Of a DNA stretch of 64,000 bases, positions 33,970 to 43,453 are shown one piece after another. The translations under genes were made by a program, and so were the position numbers. The stretch covers positions 1,849,914-1,913,913 of the forward strand of contig OX638327.1 of NCBI GenBank assembly GCA_951812745.1, written 5' to 3'. Source of the DNA: an uncultured Nitrospirales bacterium. GTDB taxonomy: Bacteria; Nitrospirota; Nitrospiria; Nitrospirales; UBA8639. A model generated the notes under the pieces. That model was given only the letters and a program-made list of their open reading frames with translations, had not been told where the DNA came from and made no database searches. How positions within the stretch are numbered: the first letter of the stretch is position 1; the number at the start of each line of letters is the position of its first letter.

Positions 33970-35535
33970 TCAAGGCGCTCGAAGCTCAACCGCGGTTTCG
34001 TATAATCGTGTTCGCTGGGTCACTGTCCCGTTCCTGACCGAGGAATTCACGATGCTGTTGCCCGTGCGCTTCTTGCGCACTTCATGTAGGGCAACGATCT
34101 CAAAACCCTCTTGTTCTGCAATCTCGGCAAACAGCTTGTCCGTCTGAAACTCTAGGCCTTGCAGAATATTGTTACCGATGACAACGACGACCTTCCCTCC
34201 GGGCCTCATACGGGTTCGCGTGAGAGCGCAAAAGAGCTGACAATCATTAAAGTAGGTCGCGGCGTAGTTCGCCCACCCGCGCCCGCCATAGGTACCTTTC
34301 TCCGCGTGACGCGCCCTGAGGTCTTGGAGTTGTTCGCCTAAATGGGGCAGGTGTGGCCGTAACGCAATCTCCGGTCCGGACCGAACCGTCTGCCAAAATT
34401 GACCGAAGCTCTTGTGTTCAATGGTCTTCAGATCGGATGTCGTGTGCACCATCCCGAGCCAGAACAGATGCGGCCTCGTGTTGCGAACATAATGGTAGTT
34501 GTTGAGATACGGAGGCGAGGTGATGAGCACGTCGATACTGTTCGGTCTGACCCGCTGGGCATGGTCCAAATACGACAGGGGATACACCGTTGCTTGCGGC
34601 ATCCGCTTGTGTTTTCTCATCCACCCTTGGAACGTGACGATATCCTCGTGCATTTCGCGCAGCTTGCGCTTCACAATGCTGAACACGTCGGCATGGTCGA
34701 TGTTGGGCTTTCCGGCACCAGCCCGTGTCCCAAGACTCGGCTCGTACGAGTAGTTCGAGAAACTCACCATGACGGCTCCGAAAGCCACCTGAAACAAGTC
34801 CGTGACCCAATCCGTCGTTTCTTGCGCAATAAAATCCTGACACGCCAAAACTTGCCGCTCCACCTTCGGACTGAAAAACGGGACACGGCTTGAAAACCCT
34901 TGGGGAGGAAGAGACATAGCCCTTTCGTCAAGCGACAGTTTTTCCTCGCCATATTCTTCGAATCGGTCGAGCGTCGCTGCCAGTATGTCTGCATCGTAGT
35001 GAGCAGCTTGGGCCTTTGTCTTACAGGCCAACGCCGCGTACGGATTGATCTCAAATCCGGTCGCATCGCATTCATACTTGAGGGCTTCGATCAACGTCGT
35101 GCCGACGCCGGCAAACGGATCCAAAACCCGCAACCTGTGGCGCTCACGTCTCACGCCTTCGAGCACCCCGGCGACAAACGATCCGGAAAATCCAGCGATC
35201 CAAGGAGTCCAGCGATGCAGGGTCCGCTCGTGATTCTCGGAAAAAGCCGTATCGCGAAAGTCCGAGATCGGTAGTGCGTATTGCACGAACGCTTCGGCGG
35301 TGGCCGGTTGCTCGTGGCCGGTAGTTTCTATCAGTCTATTGTCATCACGAACGCCTTTTCCAACCAGCCAATCTTCGAGTGCACTACGCAAAAAGCGCCA
35401 CTCCCTCCCGACCTTCTGTGATGGAATGCGTCTGGTCCGAGCCATCTCCCCAAGCGTCTTTTCACTGACGCGAATAAATGCCGCCGCCTCGGATCGAGTA
35501 AGGATCTCAGATGTTCCTGTATCTTCCTGTATCAT
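33970..35535 (-). CDS. DNA amino-methyltransferase with N-terminal excisionase-type HTH (restriction-modification partner)
   Basis: 521 residues. Residues 10-58 (LTRSEAAAFIRVSEKTLGEMARTRR, VGREWRFLRSALEDWL) form an excisionase/MerR-type HTH fused to a methyltransferase. SAM motif DPFAGVGTTLIEAL is at 139-152 and catalytic TSPPY at 339-343, which marks N4-cytosine or N6-adenine methylation (beta-type order is not resolved). Eco29kI itself has a C5 methyltransferase, so this pairing differs. SD AAGGA precedes ATG 35535. The fused HTH could bind the promoter at 35568-35595 and autoregulate. Confidence 0.9.
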   Translation of the reverse strand: MIQEDTGTSEILTRSEAAAFIRVSEKTLGEMARTRRIPSQKVGREWRFLRSALEDWLVGKGVRDDNRLIETTGHEQPATAEAFVQYALPISDFRDTAFSENHERTLHRWTPWIAGFSGSFVAGVLEGVRRERHRLRVLDPFAGVGTTLIEALKYECDATGFEINPYAALACKTKAQAAHYDADILAATLDRFEEYGEEKLSLDERAMSLPPQGFSSRVPFFSPKVERQVLACQDFIAQETTDWVTDLFQVAFGAVMVSFSNYSYEPSLGTRAGAGKPNIDHADVFSIVKRKLREMHEDIVTFQGWMRKHKRMPQATVYPLSYLDHAQRVRPNSIDVLITSPPYLNNYHYVRNTRPHLFWLGMVHTTSDLKTIEHKSFGQFWQTVRSGPEIALRPHLPHLGEQLQDLRARHAEKGTYGGRGWANYAATYFNDCQLFCALTRTRMRPGGKVVVVIGNNILQGLEFQTDKLFAEIAEQEGFEIVALHEVRKKRTGNSIVNSSVRNGTVTQRTRLYETAVELRAP

Positions 35536-35567
35536 CCCTTAAATTCCTTTTACTTTCCAGAAACGCA

Positions 35568-35595
35568 ACTCTAGCACAGGATCGAGGATTGTCAA
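35568..35595 (-). promoter_or_regulatory. Sigma-70-like promoter of the methyltransferase gene
   Basis: On the reverse strand TTGACA (35595-35590) and TAGAGT (35573-35568) are 16 bp apart, placing the transcript start about 26 bases before the ATG. The short leader is a natural place for autoregulation by the enzyme's own HTH domain. Confidence 0.5.
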
Positions 35596-35680
35596 GTGGA
35601 TAGATCGAATTGGTACTGTCGACGGCAGGGAGTTGCGCACGGACACGGCGCCCTCCGGGCATCTGCCTAAGCAAAGATGG

Positions 35681-36271
35681 TCAGGAGGACTCACCGTGTT
35701 GGCGGGAACGACGGGTCACGGGGATGTGGTATTCGACGATTTTCTTTCGCAGGGTGTTTCGATTCATGCCCAGAAGCCGCGCGGCTTGAACCTGATTCCC
35801 GTTCGTCTCACGAAGAGCATGTCTGATCAATGGCCGTTCCACCGCCTGGATGAGGGTCACGTGCAAACCCCTAGCCGAACTTGCCTTCATGGCCCGGACA
35901 AACTCCCCGAACTTCAACTCCACGTAGTCTTCGAGATTCAAATCCGGGAACTCCTGCAAGCCGCGCTTAGTTTCCCTTCCATCACCCTTGCCGAGGAGCC
36001 ATTTCATGGTATCCAAAGCCGCCGGCACGGAAGATGGCCCTGAGATGATCAGCGTTTTTGACACGTCGATGACGTGCGGCAAATCCCTGAGTGCCTCCCA
36101 CGACGTCTTTTCGGAAAGCACCAACCCGTGGATGGGTGCTTTTTGCGCCTCTTGTTTGACCTGCTGAAGATTCTCCACCACCACCACGCGAACGCCAGCC
36201 TTATCCTGCAGGCGCTGCAAAGCCCCCGCCGCCGGGTCGCCTACCACGACGATATGCTTCGCTTGCGACAC
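35681..36271 (-). CDS. Fis-type HTH regulator with degenerate receiver-like N-terminus
   Basis: 196 residues, GTG start at 36271 with AAGGATAAGGA upstream. The C-terminus is a Fis HTH (GNQVQAARLLGMNRNTLRKKI). The N-terminal 110 residues look like a degenerate receiver fold (HIVVVGDPAAGALQRLQDKAGVRVVVVE), lacking an obvious phosphoaccessible Asp and with no AAA+ domain. Targets unknown; next gene is the transporter 40 bases downstream. Confidence 0.75.
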   Translation of the reverse strand: MSQAKHIVVVGDPAAGALQRLQDKAGVRVVVVENLQQVKQEAQKAPIHGLVLSEKTSWEALRDLPHVIDVSKTLIISGPSSVPAALDTMKWLLGKGDGRETKRGLQEFPDLNLEDYVELKFGEFVRAMKASSARGLHVTLIQAVERPLIRHALRETNGNQVQAARLLGMNRNTLRKKIVEYHIPVTRRSRQHGESS

Positions 36272-36311
36272 AGTCCTTATCCTTCGAAACCGTCGCGTAC
36301 CGGTTTATCTG

Positions 36312-37793
36312 TCATGCGAACCCCATCAACGGACACAGGAGCCGAAGGGTCAGCCATACGAGGACGGCCCCGATGATATTCAAGAACACCCCGGCTCTCA
36401 GCATGTTCGGAAGAGGGATGAATCCCGTGCCGTAGACGATGGCATTCGGCGCGGTCGCGACCGGCATCATAAACGCGAGGCTCGCCCCCAGACAAATCCC
36501 CAGCGTCGGTGGAACGGGAGAAACCCCAGCCGCGGTGGCGATGGAAATCACCACGGGAACGAGCATGCTCGTCGACGCGGTATTCGAGACAATCTCCGTG
36601 ATCACCAGCGCCGTACCGATGGCAACGGCCGTCAGGGTCCACAACGTATTACTCCCGAAGAGCGCAACCAGACTTTCTCCGATGATCTCGGCCAGGTGCG
36701 TTTGCACCATCAGATGGCCGAACGTCAAGCCGCCGCCGAACAACAGGATCGTGCCCCAATTAATGTTCGCGGCCTGGGTCCACTTCAATGTAAATTCGCC
36801 GGCCTTGAAATTAACGGGCAACACAAACAGCAGCCCCGCCGCAAAAATCGGAACCATTTCCTTGGGAAGACGGGCATTGATGAACGTCACCAGATCGGAA
36901 TCCCGTCCCAACACGATCCCCAATACCCCCGGTCCGATCCAACACGCGATAGCCAGGAGCAACGCGAAACAGGTATTCCTTTGGCCGCGCGTCCAGCCTT
37001 CCTGTTGCCGGCGAAGGTTCTGCAGGTGATCGCCCAGATCCGGGAACGTCTTGGGCAGCGGATGCAGCCAAAAGAGAATCGCGGCAATGCCCAACCAGAG
37101 CACGACGGCCAGCGGCAGCCCGATGGCCATCCAATCGAAAAATGCGATGTCAATGCCGGCTTGTTGGGACAGCAACCCCACGCCAATGATATTCGGCGGC
37201 GTGCCGATCATCGTCGCAATCCCCCCGGCCGCCGAGCCATAGGCCAATAACAGAAGCACGCCGGGCTCATGGGACCCGGACTCTTCCCTCGACCCACGAA
37301 TGGTCGAGAGCAGGCCAAGCGCAATCGGCACCATAATGGCCACGGAAGCGGTGTTGCTGATCCACATGGACAGGAAGGCGGTGGCCAATCCCATGGCCCC
37401 GAACATCAAGACCGGCCTGGCCATAATCGTCTTACGGGACAACAGCCAGACGGCAAACCGCCGGTCCAGCCCGTGCACCACAAAGGCCTCGGCCAAAAAG
37501 AAGCTGCCGATAAAGAGAAAGATGATCGGGTGGGCGAACGTCGCCAGCACTTCCCTGGCCGACCCCAACCCCATGGCAATACACAGGGCCGCACCGACCA
37601 GTGCGGTCACGGCCAAGGGAATGGCTTCCGTGGCCCAACTGACCACGACCCATACCAAAATGGCCGAGAGGATATGGGCCGAGGCAGGCAGACTGGAAAA
37701 CGGGTTGAGATACACCAGGAGCGCCAGCCCGGGCGCCGCATACAGGCCGACTCGTTGCCTCATTCCCCAAGCATGCCGGTTTGCGGTTTTCAT
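36312..37793 (-). CDS. DASS/SLC13-family sodium:dicarboxylate or anion symporter
   Basis: About 493 residues from ATG 37793 (a TTG start at 37823 would add ten). Multi-pass inner-membrane protein with the DASS signatures: IAMGLGSAREVLATFAHPIIFLFIGSFFLAEAFV, SNTASVAIMVPIALG, and SNTASTSMLVPVVISI near the end. The two SNT(A/T) motifs bind sodium and substrate in family members. Substrate (dicarboxylate, sulfate or other) is not determined. It follows the Fis-type regulator and may be regulated by it. Confidence 0.9.
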   Translation of the reverse strand: MKTANRHAWGMRQRVGLYAAPGLALLVYLNPFSSLPASAHILSAILVWVVVSWATEAIPLAVTALVGAALCIAMGLGSAREVLATFAHPIIFLFIGSFFLAEAFVVHGLDRRFAVWLLSRKTIMARPVLMFGAMGLATAFLSMWISNTASVAIMVPIALGLLSTIRGSREESGSHEPGVLLLLAYGSAAGGIATMIGTPPNIIGVGLLSQQAGIDIAFFDWMAIGLPLAVVLWLGIAAILFWLHPLPKTFPDLGDHLQNLRRQQEGWTRGQRNTCFALLLAIACWIGPGVLGIVLGRDSDLVTFINARLPKEMVPIFAAGLLFVLPVNFKAGEFTLKWTQAANINWGTILLFGGGLTFGHLMVQTHLAEIIGESLVALFGSNTLWTLTAVAIGTALVITEIVSNTASTSMLVPVVISIATAAGVSPVPPTLGICLGASLAFMMPVATAPNAIVYGTGFIPLPNMLRAGVFLNIIGAVLVWLTLRLLCPLMGFA

Positions 37794-38011
37794 GCCGATA
37801 CGACTGCCGATCCGACTCCGCAACCCTGTTGGAGGACGAACCCGGACGTGGTTGATGTGACTGGTCTAAAGAGTTCTCGTGAGTATGAGCCTTGCCTGAT
37901 GGAAATGACGGAAGCGCACTGTACCATAGCAAGTTTAGGAAAACCATTTCGGTACATTGTAGGAATAATGGCAAAAAAGTGTTGGGGGAAAGACGCGAGC
38001 GGGGAATGCGT

Positions 38012-38419
38012 TTATGGGACGACTTCAAAGCGCATTTGCCGGAAATGGGAGTCCAGCGTCAATGCCCGACGAATCCGTAACTCTCGCATCACGACGAAAC
38101 TGCAACAATCGGTAAAGGAGAAGTCCTTGTCCCGATAGCGGAAGAAGAGCGCTCGCGCGCGATCTCTTCGCGGTTCGTCAATGGACTCGATCCGTAGTCG
38201 AGCCGAGCCGTCGATTTGCAACCACCACGCTTCAGCAGCATCGAGCCCGAGGCGGAACCGGATCGTGGTCAGCGTTTCGTCGATCACATAGTCCGTTGTC
38301 GTCAGCATGCCGCCGGCCGATAACCATTCATCCCGAGCTTCCCGCACGGCCGACCCCGTCCTGTCGCTGCTATCCGCAACCGCGACCCATGCGGCCGTAT
38401 CGACGAACATGTGCCTCAC
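38012..38419 (-). CDS. PIN-domain toxin
   Basis: 135 residues; acidic residues in MFVDTAAWVAVAD (D6), YVIDETLTTIRFRLG (E about 50) and FSFTDCCSFVVM (D about 106) fit the PIN nuclease site, with the FTDCxSFVVMRE variety common in this subgroup. The start overlaps the stop of the Phd-type antitoxin by four bases. Target RNA unknown. Confidence 0.88.
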   Translation of the reverse strand: MRHMFVDTAAWVAVADSSDRTGSAVREARDEWLSAGGMLTTTDYVIDETLTTIRFRLGLDAAEAWWLQIDGSARLRIESIDEPRRDRARALFFRYRDKDFSFTDCCSFVVMRELRIRRALTLDSHFRQMRFEVVP

Positions 38420-38661
38420 CGGTACAGCACCTCGTCATGCCGCACAGCAGCGTCCCCCGATTCGGATGCACCAACAGCCGGGGCCTGATACAGCGTATCC
38501 GATTCCAGCGGGATGCTGTTGAGCGGAGGACTGTCAACCGGTACTATGTCAAAAGCCGGGCGACTTCTATACAGAACGGTAAACCGTTTCCCATGCCGCA
38601 CTTTTTCGACGACATCATGCAACCGCTCTCGAAGTTGTTTCGCACTGATCATCTCAGGCAT
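38416..38661 (-). CDS. Phd/YefM-type antitoxin
   Basis: 81 residues, AGGAGGT 4-8 bases before ATG 38661. Phd-fold DNA-binding part MISAKQLRERLHDVVEKVRHGKRFTVLYRSRPAFDIVPV, then an acidic, flexible tail for toxin binding. Antitoxin-toxin order and four-base overlap are typical. Confidence 0.85.
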   Translation of the reverse strand: MPEMISAKQLRERLHDVVEKVRHGKRFTVLYRSRPAFDIVPVDSPPLNSIPLESDTLYQAPAVGASESGDAAVRHDEVLYR

Positions 38662-38990
38662 CAGGGCACCTCCTGAAGTTTAACTCAAAGTAATCTTTTT
38701 TTGATGTCAGGTCAAGCATCCAAGCTGTGGGGAGCACATCCCGCGCTATTTGGCAGCGGGTCGGGAACGACGAGCCCGGACGGGATTGGGCGTAAAGAAG
38801 GACGAACTCGGTGGGCCTACAACGCCGTATGGGGATTATCGGTGTAACGCTTCGCAATCGAGCGAGCCGCCGGCAGAGCCGTTCGCTAAACGGCAGTGGA
38901 ACACGCTTCGAGTCGGCCACTTTCCCACCGCCACTGCAGCGGGTATAATTTCACCAATTCAAACTCATCTTCATGGAAGGAGTCAGGAGC

Positions 38991-39881
38991 ATGAAACGTA
39001 TTCTGGGTATTGTTCTGGTGACTATCTTGTTCTCCGGGGCTGTTTTTGCTGAAACCTTACCCCCACATACCGCCAAGATAGGTGAGGGGGTGTATAGCTT
39101 CGGAAATCCGGCGAATGCCTATTTTTCGATGTTTGTGGTGACGAACGAGGGGGTCATCGCGATTGAATCGGTGAATACGAACCATGCGACGGATATGGTC
39201 AAAACCATCAAGGCGGTCACGGATCAGCCGATTCGGTATCTCTTCCACAGCCACAATCACTGGGATCATTCGAGCGGCGGGCAAGTGTTTCACGATGCCG
39301 GGGCGACCGTGATGGCCCACGAGGAAGCCTATCGATGGATGAAGGCGAACCCGGGTCCGGACATGATGGTTCCGGACGAAAGTTGGGCGGGCAACCGACA
39401 AGACATCACCTTGGGGGGCACCGTCTTGGAATTGCATTATCTGGGCATGAATCATGGCCTAGGCATGACCGTCTTTCTTCTTCCCAAAGAAAAAATAGCC
39501 TATATTGCCGACCTGGTCGATCCGAACGCGGTCTTGTTCAATATTGTGCCGGACTTCAACGTCAAAGAATGGGAGCGATCCCTCAAAGAAATCGAGCAAA
39601 TGGATTTCGACAAGGCGCTCTATGCGCACAGCGGGAAAGCGCAACCGTTATTGGGGGGCACCAAGCAGGAGGTGAGAGAGTATATCCAATTCGTTCAGGA
39701 CATCCGTGGCGCCATTTACGCGGAATTTGAGAAAGGGACGAACTGGATGATGATCCCGAAGGCCGTGAAGCTTCCTCAATATAAGGATTGGTGGATGTAT
39801 GAGGAATGGTTGCCCATGAACGTGTGGCGCATTCTTTTGGACGACTCGATGGGGCCGTTTCCCTGGAGACCAAACCCGTAG
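38991..39881 (+). CDS. Periplasmic metallo-beta-lactamase-fold hydrolase
   Basis: 296 residues from ATG 38991, chosen because AAGGAG/AGGAG lies upstream and the product opens with a signal peptide (MKRILGIVLVTILFSGAVFA). The metal site reads HSHNHWDHSSG, with later ligands in LGMNHGLGM, YIADLVDP and LYAHSGKAQ. Similar to quinohaemoprotein-linked or lactonase-type SBP-like MBL proteins; substrate unknown. Region 38662-38990 before it holds the antitoxin's upstream region and no other gene. Confidence 0.9.
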   Translation: MKRILGIVLVTILFSGAVFAETLPPHTAKIGEGVYSFGNPANAYFSMFVVTNEGVIAIESVNTNHATDMVKTIKAVTDQPIRYLFHSHNHWDHSSGGQVFHDAGATVMAHEEAYRWMKANPGPDMMVPDESWAGNRQDITLGGTVLELHYLGMNHGLGMTVFLLPKEKIAYIADLVDPNAVLFNIVPDFNVKEWERSLKEIEQMDFDKALYAHSGKAQPLLGGTKQEVREYIQFVQDIRGAIYAEFEKGTNWMMIPKAVKLPQYKDWWMYEEWLPMNVWRILLDDSMGPFPWRPNP

Positions 39882-39885
39882 ACGT

Positions 39886-39935
39886 TCTCCCCCTCACCCC
39901 AACCCTCTCCCTCCAGGGGAGAGGGTGTGGGGGGT
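39886..39935. repeat. GC-rich palindromic intergenic repeat
   Basis: Contains CCCTCTCCCTCCAGGGGAGAGGG-type hairpin flanked by CCCCCTCACCCC/GTGTGGGGGG. Similar GGAGAGGG units occur at 33116-33137, 51030-51115 and 63741-63782. No T-run, so a repeat rather than a clean terminator. Confidence 0.45.
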
Positions 39936-39964
39936 AACGACCCGTCATCGCAAGCACTTTCTGC

Positions 39965-42900
39965 ATGAACAATCCGTTCCAACAATCCTGCGACCGGATG
40001 CTGACGCCCCTGTTTGAGGCCTTGACCTCGCCGGGGGCCCAGCCCCTGGTCCTTGGGCCACATGGCCCCAGCCTCGCGTTCATCCTGAGCCTGTTGAGGA
40101 CGACGGGTGACGAGGCGTCGCCGAGCGAGCGAGCGTTTCAAGGAGTCATTCCCCACAACTGGCTCATCCTGGCGCCGACCCAGGAAGAGGCGGAATCGTT
40201 ATGCCAGGACGTGGCGTTTTTCTTTGACTTCTTCACCCTTCCCGCCGAGTCGCTGGCGTATTTCCCGGACCGGGGCCAAGCCCCATATGAAGCTGATTCT
40301 CCATCCATCGATCTCATGACGCAACGGATGCGGACCTTGTTTCATCTTCAAACCCATCGCCCCACGGTGGTCGTCACGACCCCGCAGGCCGCCTTACAGC
40401 ACCTGGTCCCTCAGTCCGTGTTCGCACAAGCGTGTTTAACCATCAAAGTGGGCAGCGTCATCGAGCGGGAATCGTTGCTTCGCCATTTGCTGCGGACCGG
40501 CTATCGGCGCGTGTCCGTGGTGGACATCCCCGGAGAATTCAGTGTTCGCGGCGGCATCGTGGATATCTTTTCCACCGGTGCGACCGAGCCCTACCGGATC
40601 GAGTTTTTGGGCGATACCGTCGAGTCCACCCGCCGGTTCGATCCGAACACGCAGGAATCCACCGAATCCGTTCTCTCCGCGGTTCTCCTTCCTGCCCGGG
40701 AATACCTGCTTCCGCCCGACGAAGCCGACTCTTCGCTTGCCGAAATCGCACCGGATGCCGAATGGCGATTGCCGGACATCTACCCGTCCATGGCCACCCT
40801 GCTGGATTACTTCCCGGGGTCGCCGTTCGTGGTCATGGATCGTCCCGTCACCCTGGCCCAGCACGCGCGGGAGTGGGAAGAACGGCTGCACGCGGCATGG
40901 GAGGAACACGACGCGACGGGCACCGCGGCCCCGTATCCCGATCCCTCCCAACAGTCCCTTGGCTGGGATGAACTCCTGCCGTTCCTTTCCGATGGGCCAT
41001 CTCTGGCTTTCGACGTGGTCGCGCCCGCTGAAGGCTCCTGGAACCCGGTCATCGACCTTCCGCTCCAATCCGCCAAGAGCGTGGGGCTGGGGCTGCGCAG
41101 GACGTCCTTTATCGATACCCTGGCGATCCTGGAACGGCTTCGTTGCGACGGGCCGGTCGTGGTCGTGGTTCGATCTTCCGGACAAGTCGGGCGCTTGTCC
41201 GGGTTGTTTGCCGAGCACCACGCCCCCGTGACCGGACAAAACCCCTTCCCTGAATCGTTTCATCCGCGAACACCGTTTTATATTTTGCAAGGGTTCCTTT
41301 CGTCGGGGTTCGTGGTGCCGTCGTTTCCTTTCGCGGTGGTCACCGAAGAAGATCTGTTCGCCAAGATTGCCCGGCATCGTCCCCAACCCAAGAGCAAGAC
41401 CGCGACCTTCCTGTCCTCGCTGGACGATTTGAACGCCGGGGATTACGTGGTTCACGTGCAACACGGGATCAGCCGGTACAAGGGACTTCGGCGCTTGTCC
41501 GTACAAGGCTTTGAAAGCGACTATCTCATTCTGGAATTTGCCGGACGGGACACCCTCTACGTGCCTCTCGACCGGTTGAACCAAGTCCAAAAATACCGGG
41601 GCAGCGATCACCTGAGGCCGACCCTCGATAAATTAGGGGGCGCCGCGTGGGCCAGGACCAAGGCGCGCGTCAAGAAAGCCATTGAAGACATGACGGACGA
41701 ACTCGTCGAGTTGTACGCCGACCGGGAAGTCGTCACGCGCCAACCGTACCAGGAGGACGGCTCCCTGTCCCATGAATTCGATGCGGCGTTCGATTATGAC
41801 GAAACTCCTGACCAACTCAAAGCCATCGAAGACATTCAACGGGACCTCCGGCTGCCCAAACCCATGGACCGGTTGGTGTGCGGGGACGTCGGGTATGGGA
41901 AAACCGAGGTGGCCATGCGGGCGGCGTTCCAGGCCGTCCAGGATAACCGGCAGGTGGCGGTGCTGGTGCCCACTACCCTCCTGGCGCAACAACATGCGGA
42001 AACGTTTACGCGCCGTTTCGCGCCGTTTCCCATCCACGTGGGGACGCTCTCGCGGTTTCAAAATCCCAAGGAGGTCAAAGCGTTGTTGTCCGACCTCACA
42101 TCCGGCGTCGTGGATATCGTCATCGGCACCCACCGGCTCCTTCATAAAAATGTGCAGTTTAAAAACCTGGGTCTGGTCGTCATCGACGAAGAGCAATGGT
42201 TCGGTGTTCGTCATAAAGAACGACTGAAACAACTTCGCACACAAGTCGACGTGTTGACGCTCACGGCCACCCCTATCCCGCGCACGCTGCAAATGGCCTT
42301 TTCCGGGGTCCGGGACCTGTCGGTCATCGACACGCCCCCACCCGGGCGTCTGGCCATCCGCACCCAGGTCGTCCGGTTCAATCCCAACCTGATCCGGGAC
42401 GCGATCCACCGGGAGCTAGCGAGACAGGGACAGGTGTTTTACGTGCATAACCGGGTCGAAACCATCGAGCGGACGGCCGGCTGGCTCCAGGAACTCGTGC
42501 CCGAAGCCCGTCTGGTCATGGCCCATGGGCAAATGAACGAACACGTGCTCGAAGGCGTCATGTTGAAGTTCTTTCATGGCGAGGCGGATATCCTGCTCTC
42601 GACCTCGATTATTCAATCGGGGTTGGACGTGCCGCGCGCCAATACCATCCTCGTGGACCGGGCCGATCTGTTCGGCCTGGCTCAACTCTATCAACTGCGG
42701 GGACGAGTCGGTCGCGCCGGGGAGCAGGCCTACGCGTATTTCTTTTTCCCTAACGAAGAGATCCTGGGCACCGATGCCCAACGGCGGCTCCTGGCCATCC
42801 AGGAATTTGCGGACCTGGGTTCAGGGTTTCGCATTGCCGCCGCCGACCTGGAAATTCGAGGCGCCGGCAACCTCCTCGGCAAACAACAATCCGGTAACAT

Positions 42901-43453
42901 TGCCGCGGTGGGATTCGATCTGTATATGCAGATGGTGGAAGAAGCCGTGCAACAGCGGAAGGGTGAGCCCGTGGAAGAAGAGATCGAGCCGACGTTGCAC
43001 GTGCCCGTGTCGGCCTTTATCCCCGACGACTACGTCGAGGACGGTCATCAACGCTTGTCCTTGTATAAACGGCTCTCGGCCAGTCAGAAGGTCGGCGATC
43101 TCGCGCTGCTGCATGAGGAAACGCAGGACCGGTATGGGACGCCGCCCGAACCCGTGGAGCAGTTGTTTGAAGTCATGCAAATTCGCCTGCTCGCCAAGAA
43201 GCTGAAAGTGGAGTCGCTGGAAGCCGCGAACGGCACCGTGACCGTGACCTTTGCGCCCAACGCGACGATTGCACAAGGGAGCCTGGATTGGCTCATGCAC
43301 TATTCGGAAGGCCGGCTCCAATTCCTCTCACCGGTTTCCTTTGCCATCGACACGGACCTGGACGATTGGCCGACCGTAGTGTCCGTTCTGACGACGATGT
43401 TGAACGGCCTGTTGGATTCTTCACCGGAAACCATGACCCCCTCGCTCTTATGA
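39965..43453 (+). CDS. mfd: Transcription-repair coupling factor
   Basis: 1162 residues, normal for Mfd, which removes RNA polymerase stalled at lesions and recruits UvrA. UvrB-homology module (about 30-330), RNAP-interacting domain (about 490-555, LNAGDYVVHVQHGISRYKGLRR), RecG-like translocase with Walker A GDVGYGKTEVAMRA, DEEQ box, motif VI QLRGRVGRAGEQAYAYFF, and a TRCF C-domain. The DEEQRFGV motif reads DEEQWFGV. It overlaps the next gene by four bases. Confidence 0.97.
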   Translation: MNNPFQQSCDRMLTPLFEALTSPGAQPLVLGPHGPSLAFILSLLRTTGDEASPSERAFQGVIPHNWLILAPTQEEAESLCQDVAFFFDFFTLPAESLAYFPDRGQAPYEADSPSIDLMTQRMRTLFHLQTHRPTVVVTTPQAALQHLVPQSVFAQACLTIKVGSVIERESLLRHLLRTGYRRVSVVDIPGEFSVRGGIVDIFSTGATEPYRIEFLGDTVESTRRFDPNTQESTESVLSAVLLPAREYLLPPDEADSSLAEIAPDAEWRLPDIYPSMATLLDYFPGSPFVVMDRPVTLAQHAREWEERLHAAWEEHDATGTAAPYPDPSQQSLGWDELLPFLSDGPSLAFDVVAPAEGSWNPVIDLPLQSAKSVGLGLRRTSFIDTLAILERLRCDGPVVVVVRSSGQVGRLSGLFAEHHAPVTGQNPFPESFHPRTPFYILQGFLSSGFVVPSFPFAVVTEEDLFAKIARHRPQPKSKTATFLSSLDDLNAGDYVVHVQHGISRYKGLRRLSVQGFESDYLILEFAGRDTLYVPLDRLNQVQKYRGSDHLRPTLDKLGGAAWARTKARVKKAIEDMTDELVELYADREVVTRQPYQEDGSLSHEFDAAFDYDETPDQLKAIEDIQRDLRLPKPMDRLVCGDVGYGKTEVAMRAAFQAVQDNRQVAVLVPTTLLAQQHAETFTRRFAPFPIHVGTLSRFQNPKEVKALLSDLTSGVVDIVIGTHRLLHKNVQFKNLGLVVIDEEQWFGVRHKERLKQLRTQVDVLTLTATPIPRTLQMAFSGVRDLSVIDTPPPGRLAIRTQVVRFNPNLIRDAIHRELARQGQVFYVHNRVETIERTAGWLQELVPEARLVMAHGQMNEHVLEGVMLKFFHGEADILLSTSIIQSGLDVPRANTILVDRADLFGLAQLYQLRGRVGRAGEQAYAYFFFPNEEILGTDAQRRLLAIQEFADLGSGFRIAAADLEIRGAGNLLGKQQSGNIAAVGFDLYMQMVEEAVQQRKGEPVEEEIEPTLHVPVSAFIPDDYVEDGHQRLSLYKRLSASQKVGDLALLHEETQDRYGTPPEPVEQLFEVMQIRLLAKKLKVESLEAANGTVTVTFAPNATIAQGSLDWLMHYSEGRLQFLSPVSFAIDTDLDDWPTVVSVLTTMLNGLLDSSPETMTPSLL

